A stretch of DNA of 64,000 bases from Rhynchopus sp. YZ270_cl-10 (taxonomy: Eukaryota; Euglenozoa; Diplonemea; Diplonemida; Diplonemidae), in contig OZ037852.1 of NCBI GenBank assembly GCA_964035575.1, forward strand, positions 1 to 64,000, written 5' to 3'. Below the pieces are notes generated by a model, which was given only the letters and a program-made list of their open reading frames with translations, did not search any database and was not told where the DNA came from. Position numbers and translations under genes: made by a program. Numbering within the stretch: the stretch's first letter is position 1; each line of letters opens with the position of its first letter. Shown here piece after piece: positions 43,136 through 54,405 of the stretch.

Positions 43136-43700
43136 CTAATGATGTGCTTTATTGTGCTGGAAAAGAGCACCTTTGTGTTGAAATTCCCTTCCCCTCCAAG
43201 TACTAGAGCATTCGTGAGCATAACACGTCTTTGCTATTTTTTCGTCTTCTGCTGCTTCGCGCTTTCTCTTTCTGTCTAGCTCCTGTTGAGTTTGAGTTGT
43301 TGAAAGTGATACTTGAAAAGTTGATACATACCTTTTTCATGTCCTGACACAGAAGGAACACTTCGTTCAGCTGTTTCTTGAGATCTGAGACAGTCTGTTT
43401 CACCTCTTTCAGCTCTTCAGTCACTGAGGAAAAGCTTTCTGCAGAAACAGGAATTTCCAATGCTGCGGCCTGTTCTGACGGAAGCACAGAGTCCTTCTGA
43501 GTTTGCTCCTCTGTTTTAACGCCTTGCTCCTGTACCTTCGTTAGTACTGTCTCCTTCTTCTGGGAGCACACTGGAATTGGTGGCAATTCCTCATTCTCAT
43601 GAGGAGCTTGATCCTGCACATTGAACACCGCCAACATGCTTGGTGCATCTTTCTTCTGCACAAAGGGCACTGGCTTCCGCTTAATCTTCATGGTGTTCAT
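43136..43700 (-). CDS. Helitron-associated small coiled-coil/zinc-finger protein (2 exons), copy 3
   Basis: Exon 1 is 43700-43332 and exon 2 is 43282-43136, with a 49-nt intron. It is identical to the copy at 18467-19031. Confidence 0.72.
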
Positions 43701-43909
43701 AGTTTTTTGAGAAATAGTTCACCTGTTTTTGGTGTGTGAGTACAAAAGTGCTATGAAAAGAGAAATGAGGGGTGAGCCAAGTTTAATTCATTTTTCTATT
43801 CAATTTTTTCGGCATTCACATTTGTAAAAATGCAAAACCTTCAGACAATAAAAAATAAGTTCTGTTCACAACCACACCAGCCTCCTACATTTTAGCGAGC
43901 TTTCTTCTT

Positions 43910-44487
43910 GTGCGGGTTTGCGGGTTTGCGGGTTTGCGGGTTTGCGGGTTTGCGGGTTTGCGGGTTTGCGGGTTTGCGGGTTTGCGGGTTTGCGGGTTTG
44001 CGGGTCTGCGGGTGTGGTGTGTGTGGGTGTGGCGGGTCTGCGGGTCTGCGGGTCTGCGGGTCGGCGGGTCTGCGGGTGTGGTGTGTGTGGGTGTGGCGGG
44101 TCTGCGGGTCTGCGGGTCTGCGGCTCTGCGGGTCTGCGGGTCTGCGGGTCGGCGGGTCTGCGGGTGTGGTGTGTGTGGGTGTGGCGGGTCTGCGGGTCTG
44201 CGGGTCTGCGGGTCTGCGGGTCTGCGGGTCTGCGGGTCTGCGGGTCTGCGGGTCTGCGGGTCTGCGGGTGTGGTGTGTGTGGGTGTGGCGGGTGTGCGGG
44301 TGTGCGGGTGTGCGGGTGTGCGGGTGTGCGGGTGTGCGGGTGTGCGGGTGTGCGGGTGTGCGGGTGTGCGGGTGTGCGGGTGTGCGGGTGTGCGGGTGTG
44401 CGGGTGTGCGGGTGTGCGGGTGTGCGGGTGTGCGGGTGTGCGGGTGTGCGGGTGTGCGGGTGTGCGGGTGTGCGGGTGTGCGGGTGT
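43910..44487 (+). repeat. Composite octamer array: GCGGGTTT, then GCGGGTCT, then GCGGGTGT
   Basis: About 12 GCGGGTTT units (to about 44004) are followed by GCGGGTCT units (to about 44262), interrupted four times by a ~23-bp GTGTGGTGTGTGTGGGTG-like spacer (about 44011, 44075, 44164 and 44267; spacings about 64, 88 and 104 bp). About 25 GCGGGTGT units follow (44288-44487). G-rich on the plus strand throughout. Confidence 0.95.
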
Positions 44488-44489
44488 GC

Positions 44490-45031
44490 ATAGCCCATAC
44501 CCCATACCCCATACCCCATACCCCATACCCCATACCCCATACCCCATACCCCATACCCCATACCCCATACCCCATACCCCATACCCCATACCCCATACCC
44601 CATACCCCATACCCCATACCCCATACCCCATACCCCATACCCCATACCCCATACCCCATACCCCATACCCCATACCCCATACCCCATACCCCATACCCCA
44701 TACCCCATACCCCATACCCCATACCCCATACCCCATACCCCATACCCCATACCCCATACCCCATACCCCATACCCCATACCCCATACCCCATACCCCATA
44801 CCCCATACCCCATACCCCATACCCCATACCCCATACCCCATACCCCATACCCCATACCCCATACCCCATACCCCATACCCCATACCCCATACCCCATACC
44901 CCATACCCCATACCCCATACCCCATACCCCATACCCCATACCCCATACCCCATACCCCATACCCCATACCCCATACCCCATACCCCATACCCCATACCCC
45001 ATACCCCATACCCCATACCCCATACCCCATA
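44490..45031 (+). repeat. ATACCCC heptamer array, about 77 copies
   Basis: A nearly perfect 7-bp array, C-rich on the plus strand (TATGGGG on the minus). It directly follows the GCGGGTGT array, so strand bias flips at about 44488. Then comes ATCTTTATCGGGTTTGTGG and unassigned DNA. Confidence 0.97.
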
Positions 45032-46057
45032 TCTTTATCGGGTTTGTGGTAGACTTAAGAGCAGATTTGAGATGTTCACACGCAGTCAAACAGTATTTTT
45101 GCCCTATTTAGCAATATTATGACGATTAAGACCCTGTCTGATGGGACTGCGTTTAGGAAGCACTATTTGAGTTGGTTGCGTTCCGTTGTGTTCAGGCGGG
45201 TTTGCCGTTGCGTTGCGTTGGTTGTGTTAAGATTGATTACGCTGTGTAAGCACTTCTGGCTTAGTTACGTTGCGTTCAGGTAGTTGCGTTCATATCAGCT
45301 GCGTTTTGCTGGTTCCGTTCAGAGCGGGTTTGTGAACATAACTACGATAAAAATCAAGTGGTAAGGCTTACTACTAGCAAGGGTAAATTTCAACCAGTCC
45401 GGGTCAGTGTTTGTGTTTAGTTACGTGCACTGAGTTCAGCTCAGATTGGTTACTGTGGTTGCGTTGTGCTGGTTCCGTGTGTTCGGCGGTCGTTCAGATC
45501 GGTGTTCTAATCTAAACGGAACTATGTATTCCCTTCGTACATACAGGAATTCATTCAGATTGGTTCTGTGCGTTCGTATTAGTCTACTCAATTCTATTGT
45601 TGTATTGTGCTGGTTCCGGTTATGTTAAGTTGCTTTGCAAATTTGATCTATGTGATCTATATGATGTTCGTTTGCGTCCATCAAAGTCCCAAAAATGTCC
45701 AAATCGGTTTCTGGTTTCTGGTTTCTCTTTGTTTTGAGTTTCCTGTTAAAAGGCTACCAGTTCCAACCCAGTTGCTCAATACCTGTACAACAATATTGGT
45801 AATGAACTTGCTAATGATTTCAGTCATGACGAAAATATACACTTCTTCTCCATATTTCACACTTCAGAATACCTCCATCACACTCCCATGTCTGATGATC
45901 ACTTTGGAAACTAGCAGAACATAACACCAACGGCCTTTCTACACCACAATAACATGCATACCATGGTTGCTCACCCACCCAAAGGTCAAGTATCATAAAA
46001 GTAGACCAGTCTTCTATCAGCCACACCAGCTAGATAACGATGGTTGCTCACTTCTCG
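45032..46057. other. Unassigned region rich in GTTGCGTT words
   Basis: No gene recognised. Between 45140 and 45500 the words GTTGCGTT, GGTTCCGTT and TTCAG recur irregularly, like a decayed tandem repeat. The end (46022-46057) matches the junction before the large array at 2640-2676. Confidence 0.5.
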
Positions 46058-46138
46058 TGCGGGTTTGCGGGTTTGCGGGTTTGCGGGTTTGCGGGTTTGC
46101 GGGTTTGCGGGTTTGCGGGTTTGCGGGTTTGCGGGTTT
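46058..46138 (+). repeat. GCGGGTTT array, about 10 copies
   Basis: Octamer array that leads into an N module beginning TTTCTAGTTATTACTG. The left flank is the second type of junction sequence (CACACCAGCTAGATAACG). Confidence 0.95.
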
Positions 46139-46994
46139 CTAGTTATTACTGAATAGAGGGCTTGTAAAGTGGCACCAGTTCTTTTATGGAAGCCTGCATC
46201 CTCCGAGCAATTCTGATGTGACATTCCTATAGTATGGGGCCTGGAAACGACAGCCCCGACCGGGGGTGCCAGTTTGTCCCATGTGGCAATATCTAAAATG
46301 GGTGCGGCATTTCACGGCTATTTTTGTGAAGGAATTTGCCATTTTTTGTGTTTCTGAGGTATTTGGTGCGTATATTTGTAGAATTTCAAAATGTGAGAAA
46401 ATCGTGAAATATGGCCAGTATCGCCATAAAATAAGGCCATTGCGGCACTGGAGGCCCAGATTTGACATTTTGGGCCAATTATAGGTGTGTAAGAGTATCG
46501 GCTTGAAAATATTTATTTTCGTGATTTTTGGGGTCATTTTTTGGCTGGGAAAATTTCGCCACATTTAACCACAACTGCTCAAAAGGTCAAATCTGTGGCT
46601 TTAATGGACTCATTGGGCGTTTTTATGACCTGGACATGGGGGTCAGATTCCATTTTTAACATGTTGAAAATTGGTCACATGACCCTGAGAGAAAACCCAA
46701 GGTCAAATTGACCTTGAGTACCAGGTCAAATTTGTGTGGAAAAAATTTCCAGTACATAATTCCTGATTCTCAAAAGTACAAAATTCCTTCGGCAATGGTT
46801 TCATATGACATTTCCATAACCTGGACATGGGGGTCAGACTCCAGATTTGACCACCTAAAATTTGGTCATACACATGTATGAGACCCCAAAAACCAGGATT
46901 TTGACCAAAAAATTTTTCCCAGCAATTTTTGCCTACAAAAAATCGAAAAAAAAAATTTTTGATTTTGGCTCTCCGGAGTCTGTGCGTGCTGTGG
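46139..46994. repeat. Diverged N module
   Basis: Homologous along its length to the other N modules, with many substitutions, especially in the first 100 bp. It has the palindrome AAGGTCAAATTGACCTT at about 46698 and a single 349-bp-type unit. From 46995 it becomes identical to the 2135-bp tandem unit. Confidence 0.8.
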
Positions 46995-49900
46995 TGGGGT
47001 CAATTTGCGCTGAGAAATGGGTATTTTTGACCTAAAATGCATGTATCAGTTTTTACATGTTTTTTGGTTTTTGTGTAAGTTCCTGTAGGACAGTTGGGTT
47101 GATTGGTAAGTAATTTACAACTGGAAAACTAGGTGGATCGATTCTTTTGTGCGTTTTTACTACAGAAATATTCTGTTTTCCCTTTTTTTCTTTTTTTGAT
47201 CTTTATTTTTGTGGCATGACAATACTCTCACCGGCCAAAGTGAGCGCCTTCTTCAAGGTGTAGTCTTTCTTTTGTTTAAGCTATGTTTTAACCTATTTCC
47301 TTATTTTTTTCAATCCAAGACAAAAATACTTCTTCATCACAAGAGATTACCTCCGGCTGGGAAGAAAAAAACAACAAAACTGCTGATGAAACCGGTAACC
47401 TGAAACCGGTCAAAAAGTATCTGACAATTTCCAAACTAATTGATTTTTTTTAAACTAAACAAACTCCACAAAAACAGTTTGATTTATCCATCACAAGATA
47501 TAGTCAAAACTCCAATTAATAACTTATGATAACCTTTTTTTCTTTTTTTATGCAATCAACAAAATCCCAAAAATACAACAATATAAAAAAAGCAACACAC
47601 AAAATATTCACAATTTTTAAATAATTTGAAAGTCAGAAAAAATCTTTGATGGAAATGTTGGAGACAATAGGGCTTTTTTGTGTGCTTAATCTTCATGGTG
47701 TTCATAGTTTTTTGAGAAATAGTTCACCTGTTTTTGGTGTGTGAGTACACAAATGCTATGAAAAGAGAAATGAGGGGTGAGCCAAGTTCAATTCATTTTT
47801 CTATTCAATTTTTTCGGCTTTCACATTTGTAAAAATGCAAAACCTTCATACAATAAAAAAAAAATTCTGTTCACAACCACACCAGCCTCCTACATTTTAG
47901 CGAGCTTTCTTCTAGTGCGGGTTTCTAGTTATTACGGAATAGAGGGCTTGCTTTTGGCATCTCATCTTTCATGGCGGTTTGCTACTTCCGAGTGATTCTG
48001 ATATGATACTCCAGTAGTATGGGGCCCAGAAACGACAGCCCCGACCGGGGGCCTCAGTCCCCAGGATCTGGGAATATCTAAAATGTGTGCGGCATTTCAC
48101 GGCTATTTTTGTGAGTAAAATTGCGATATTTTGTGTTTCTGAGGTACTGGGTGTATATGTTATAAAAATTTCAAAAAACGAGATAACCATGAAATATGAC
48201 CAGTATCCCCATAAAATGAGGCTATTGCGACCCTGGAGGCCCACTTTTGACACTTAGGGCCAAATTTAGGTGTGTAAGAGTATCGGCTTGAAAATATTTT
48301 TTTTCGTGATTTTTGGGGTCATTTTCTGGCTGGGAAAATTGGGCCACATATAACTACAACTGCTCAAAAGGTCAAATCAGTGGCTTTAAATGACTCATTG
48401 GGCATTTTTATGACCTGGACATGGGGGTCAGATTCCATTTTTAACATGATTAAAATTGGTCACAAGACCCTGAGAGAAAACCCAAGGTCAAATTGACCTT
48501 GAGTACCAGGTCAAATTTGTGTGGAAAAATTTTTCAGTACCTAATTTCTGATGCTCAAAAGTACAAAATTCCTTCGGGAATGGCTTCATAGGACATTTCC
48601 ATAACCTGGACATGGGGGTCAGACTCCACTTTTGACCACCTAAAATTTGGTCATACACATGTATGAGACCCAAAAACCAGGATTTTTGACCAAAAAAAAA
48701 TTTCCCAGCAATTTTTGCCTACAAAAAATCGAAAAAAAAAAATTTTGATTTTGGCTCTCCGGAGTCTGTGCGTGCTGTGGTGGGGTCAATTTGCGCTGAG
48801 AAATGGGTATTTTTGACCTAAAATGCATGTATCAGTTTTTACATGATTTTTGGTGTTTTTGGGTTTTGTGTGGGTTTTTTGGTCAGTACCTAATTTCTGA
48901 TGCTCAAAAGTACAAAATTCCTTCGGCAATGGCTTCATAGGACATTTCCATAACCTGGACATGGGGGTCAGACTCCACTTTTGACCACCTGAAATTTGGT
49001 CATACACATGTATGAGACCCAAAAACCAGGATTTTTGACCAAAAAAAATTTTCCCACCAATTTTTGCCTACAAAAAATCGAAAAAAAAAAATTTTGATTT
49101 TGGCTCTCCGGAGTCTGTGCGTGCAGTGATGGGGTCAATTTGCGCTGAGAAATGGGTATTTTTGACCTAAAATGCATGTATCAGTTTTTACATGTTTTTT
49201 GGTTTTTGTGTAAGTTCCTGTAGGACAGTTGGGTTGATTGGTAAGTAATTTACAACTGGAAAACTAGGTGGATCGATTCTTTTGTGCGTTTTTACTACAG
49301 AAATATTCTGTTTTCCCTTTTTTTCTTTTTTTGATCTTTATTTTTGTGGCATGACAATACTCTCACCGGCCAAAGTGAGCGCCTTCTTCAAGGTGTAGTC
49401 TTTCTTTTGTTTAAGCTATGTTTTAACCTATTTCCTTATTTTTTTCAATCCAAGACAAAAATACTTCTTCATCACAAGAGATTACCTCCGGCTGGGAAGA
49501 AAAAAACAACAAAACTGCTGATGAAACCGGTAACCTGAAACCGGTCAAAAAGTATCTGACAATTTCCAAACTAATTGATTTTTTTTAAACTAAACAAACT
49601 CCACAAAAACAGTTTGATTTATCCATCACAAGATATAGTCAAAACTCCAATTAATAACTTATGATAACCTTTTTTTCTTTTTTTATGCAATCAACAAAAT
49701 CCCAAAAATACAACAATATAAAAAAAGCAACACACAAAATATTCACAATTTTTAAATAATTTGAAAGTCAGAAAAAATCTTTGATGGAAATGTTGGAGAC
49801 AATAGGGCTTTTTTGTGTGCTTAATCTTCATGGTGTTCATAGTTTTTTGAGAAATAGTTCACCTGTTTTTGGTGTGTGAGTACACAAATGCTATGAAAAG

Positions 49901-52900
49901 AGAAATGAGGGGTGAGCCAAGTTCAATTCATTTTTCTATTCAATTTTTTCGGCTTTCACATTTGTAAAAATGCAAAACCTTCATACAATAAAAAAAAAAT
50001 TCTGTTCACAACCACACCAGCCTCCTACATTTTAGCGAGCTTTCTTCTAGTGCGGGTTTCTAGTTATTACGGAATAGAGGGCTTGCTTTTGGCATCTCAT
50101 CTTTCATGGCGGTTTGCTACTTCCGAGTGATTCTGATATGATACTCCAGTAGTATGGGGCCCAGAAACGACAGCCCCGACCGGGGGCCTCAGTCCCCAGG
50201 ATCTGGGAATATCTAAAATGTGTGCGGCATTTCACGGCTATTTTTGTGAGTAAAATTGCGATATTTTGTGTTTCTGAGGTACTGGGTGTATATGTTATAA
50301 AAATTTCAAAAAACGAGATAACCATGAAATATGACCAGTATCCCCATAAAATGAGGCTATTGCGACCCTGGAGGCCCACTTTTGACACTTAGGGCCAAAT
50401 TTAGGTGTGTAAGAGTATCGGCTTGAAAATATTTTTTTTCGTGATTTTTGGGGTCATTTTCTGGCTGGGAAAATTGGGCCACATATAACTACAACTGCTC
50501 AAAAGGTCAAATCAGTGGCTTTAAATGACTCATTGGGCATTTTTATGACCTGGACATGGGGGTCAGATTCCATTTTTAACATGATTAAAATTGGTCACAA
50601 GACCCTGAGAGAAAACCCAAGGTCAAATTGACCTTGAGTACCAGGTCAAATTTGTGTGGAAAAATTTTTCAGTACCTAATTTCTGATGCTCAAAAGTACA
50701 AAATTCCTTCGGGAATGGCTTCATAGGACATTTCCATAACCTGGACATGGGGGTCAGACTCCACTTTTGACCACCTAAAATTTGGTCATACACATGTATG
50801 AGACCCAAAAACCAGGATTTTTGACCAAAAAAAAATTTCCCAGCAATTTTTGCCTACAAAAAATCGAAAAAAAAAAATTTTGATTTTGGCTCTCCGGAGT
50901 CTGTGCGTGCTGTGGTGGGGTCAATTTGCGCTGAGAAATGGGTATTTTTGACCTAAAATGCATGTATCAGTTTTTACATGATTTTTGGTGTTTTTGGGTT
51001 TTGTGTGGGTTTTTTGGTCAGTACCTAATTTCTGATGCTCAAAAGTACAAAATTCCTTCGGCAATGGCTTCATAGGACATTTCCATAACCTGGACATGGG
51101 GGTCAGACTCCACTTTTGACCACCTGAAATTTGGTCATACACATGTATGAGACCCAAAAACCAGGATTTTTGACCAAAAAAAATTTTCCCACCAATTTTT
51201 GCCTACAAAAAATCGAAAAAAAAAAATTTTGATTTTGGCTCTCCGGAGTCTGTGCGTGCAGTGATGGGGTCAATTTGCGCTGAGAAATGGGTATTTTTGA
51301 CCTAAAATGCATGTATCAGTTTTTACATGTTTTTTGGTTTTTGTGTAAGTTCCTGTAGGACAGTTGGGTTGATTGGTAAGTAATTTACAACTGGAAAACT
51401 AGGTGGATCGATTCTTTTGTGCGTTTTTACTACAGAAATATTCTGTTTTCCCTTTTTTTCTTTTTTTGATCTTTATTTTTGTGGCATGACAATACTCTCA
51501 CCGGCCAAAGTGAGCGCCTTCTTCAAGGTGTAGTCTTTCTTTTGTTTAAGCTATGTTTTAACCTATTTCCTTATTTTTTTCAATCCAAGACAAAAATACT
51601 TCTTCATCACAAGAGATTACCTCCGGCTGGGAAGAAAAAAACAACAAAACTGCTGATGAAACCGGTAACCTGAAACCGGTCAAAAAGTATCTGACAATTT
51701 CCAAACTAATTGATTTTTTTTAAACTAAACAAACTCCACAAAAACAGTTTGATTTATCCATCACAAGATATAGTCAAAACTCCAATTAATAACTTATGAT
51801 AACCTTTTTTTCTTTTTTTATGCAATCAACAAAATCCCAAAAATACAACAATATAAAAAAAGCAACACACAAAATATTCACAATTTTTAAATAATTTGAA
51901 AGTCAGAAAAAATCTTTGATGGAAATGTTGGAGACAATAGGGCTTTTTTGTGTGCTTAATCTTCATGGTGTTCATAGTTTTTTGAGAAATAGTTCACCTG
52001 TTTTTGGTGTGTGAGTACACAAATGCTATGAAAAGAGAAATGAGGGGTGAGCCAAGTTCAATTCATTTTTCTATTCAATTTTTTCGGCTTTCACATTTGT
52101 AAAAATGCAAAACCTTCATACAATAAAAAAAAAATTCTGTTCACAACCACACCAGCCTCCTACATTTTAGCGAGCTTTCTTCTAGTGCGGGTTTCTAGTT
52201 ATTACGGAATAGAGGGCTTGCTTTTGGCATCTCATCTTTCATGGCGGTTTGCTACTTCCGAGTGATTCTGATATGATACTCCAGTAGTATGGGGCCCAGA
52301 AACGACAGCCCCGACCGGGGGCCTCAGTCCCCAGGATCTGGGAATATCTAAAATGTGTGCGGCATTTCACGGCTATTTTTGTGAGTAAAATTGCGATATT
52401 TTGTGTTTCTGAGGTACTGGGTGTATATGTTATAAAAATTTCAAAAAACGAGATAACCATGAAATATGACCAGTATCCCCATAAAATGAGGCTATTGCGA
52501 CCCTGGAGGCCCACTTTTGACACTTAGGGCCAAATTTAGGTGTGTAAGAGTATCGGCTTGAAAATATTTTTTTTCGTGATTTTTGGGGTCATTTTCTGGC
52601 TGGGAAAATTGGGCCACATATAACTACAACTGCTCAAAAGGTCAAATCAGTGGCTTTAAATGACTCATTGGGCATTTTTATGACCTGGACATGGGGGTCA
52701 GATTCCATTTTTAACATGATTAAAATTGGTCACAAGACCCTGAGAGAAAACCCAAGGTCAAATTGACCTTGAGTACCAGGTCAAATTTGTGTGGAAAAAT
52801 TTTTCAGTACCTAATTTCTGATGCTCAAAAGTACAAAATTCCTTCGGGAATGGCTTCATAGGACATTTCCATAACCTGGACATGGGGGTCAGACTCCACT

Positions 52901-54296
52901 TTTGACCACCTAAAATTTGGTCATACACATGTATGAGACCCAAAAACCAGGATTTTTGACCAAAAAAAAATTTCCCAGCAATTTTTGCCTACAAAAAATC
53001 GAAAAAAAAAAATTTTGATTTTGGCTCTCCGGAGTCTGTGCGTGCTGTGGTGGGGTCAATTTGCGCTGAGAAATGGGTATTTTTGACCTAAAATGCATGT
53101 ATCAGTTTTTACATGATTTTTGGTGTTTTTGGGTTTTGTGTGGGTTTTTTGGTCAGTACCTAATTTCTGATGCTCAAAAGTACAAAATTCCTTCGGCAAT
53201 GGCTTCATAGGACATTTCCATAACCTGGACATGGGGGTCAGACTCCACTTTTGACCACCTGAAATTTGGTCATACACATGTATGAGACCCAAAAACCAGG
53301 ATTTTTGACCAAAAAAAATTTTCCCACCAATTTTTGCCTACAAAAAATCGAAAAAAAAAAATTTTGATTTTGGCTCTCCGGAGTCTGTGCGTGCAGTGAT
53401 GGGGTCAATTTGCGCTGAGAAATGGGTATTTTTGACCTAAAATGCATGTATCAGTTTTTACATGTTTTTTGGTTTTTGTGTAAGTTCCTGTAGGACAGTT
53501 GGGTTGATTGGTAAGTAATTTACAACTGGAAAACTAGGTGGATCGATTCTTTTGTGCGTTTTTACTACAGAAATATTCTGTTTTCCCTTTTTTTCTTTTT
53601 TTGATCTTTATTTTTGTGGCATGACAATACTCTCACCGGCCAAAGTGAGCGCCTTCTTCAAGGTGTAGTCTTTCTTTTGTTTAAGCTATGTTTTAACCTA
53701 TTTCCTTATTTTTTTCAATCCAAGACAAAAATACTTCTTCATCACAAGAGATTACCTCCGGCTGGGAAGAAAAAAACAACAAAACTGCTGATGAAACCGG
53801 TAACCTGAAACCGGTCAAAAAGTATCTGACAATTTCCAAACTAATTGATTTTTTTTAAACTAAACAAACTCCACAAAAACAGTTTGATTTATCCATCACA
53901 AGATATAGTCAAAACTCCAATTAATAACTTATGATAACCTTTTTTTCTTTTTTTATGCAATCAACAAAATCCCAAAAATACAACAATATAAAAAAAGCAA
54001 CACACAAAATATTCACAATTTTTAAATAATTTGAAAGTCAGAAAAAATCTTTGATGGAAATGTTGGAGACAATAGGGCTTTTTTGTGTGCTTAATCTTCA
54101 TGGTGTTCATAGTTTTTTGAGAAATAGTTCACCTGTTTTTGGTGTGTGAGTACACAAATGCTATGAAAAGAGAAATGAGGGGTGAGCCAAGTTCAATTCA
54201 TTTTTCTATTCAATTTTTTCGGCTTTCACATTTGTAAAAATGCAAAACCTTCATACAATAAAAAAAAAATTCTGTTCACAACCACACCAGCCTCCT
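46995..54296 (-). mobile_element. Tandem array of a 2135-bp non-autonomous Helitron unit (3.4 copies)
   Basis: Identical blocks repeat every 2135 bp (markers at 47209, 49344, 51479 and 53614). Each unit has an N module with two ~349-bp repeats, the terminal hairpin, the 3' region of the OTU gene cut at about 47684, and then directly the right border region just upstream of the small zinc-finger gene. The deletion joint has a shared GCTT. One GCGGGTTT remains at each border (47918-47925 and equivalents). No protein of the element survives. I noticed no differences between units. Confidence 0.9.
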
Positions 54297-54320
54297 ATAT
54301 TTTAGCGAGCTTTCTTCTAG

Positions 54321-54405
54321 TGCGGGTTTGCGGGTTTGCGGGTTTGCGGGTTTGCGGGTTTGCGGGTTTGCGGGTTTGCGGGTTTGCGGGTTTGCGGGTT
54401 TGCGG
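54321..54405 (+). repeat. GCGGGTTT array, about 10 copies, abutting non-LTR ORF2
   Basis: Follows the Helitron border GCGAGCTTTCTTCTAGTG. Its right end touches coding sequence of the retroelement on the minus strand (…EQTIAEL), whose reading frame then runs into the array. Confidence 0.93.

Larger units (their letters stand above)
33177..43909 (-). mobile_element. Complete Helitron/Helentron-like element, copy 2 (duplicate)
   Basis: The same as 8509-19240 with a constant offset of 24,669 bp, so there are no indels. I noticed only two substitutions, both in the N module (near 33543 and 33951). Similarity continues left to about 33016, into the border of the neighbouring element, except that the octamer array is absent. 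On the right, similarity stops in the octamer array. It is a very recent duplication or a repeat-assembly artefact. Confidence 0.88.

Noticed and set aside
43866-45122. ORFs of about 370-410 codons over the composite array
   Set aside because: Same artefact from 7- and 8-bp periods; parallel ORFs exist in several frames.
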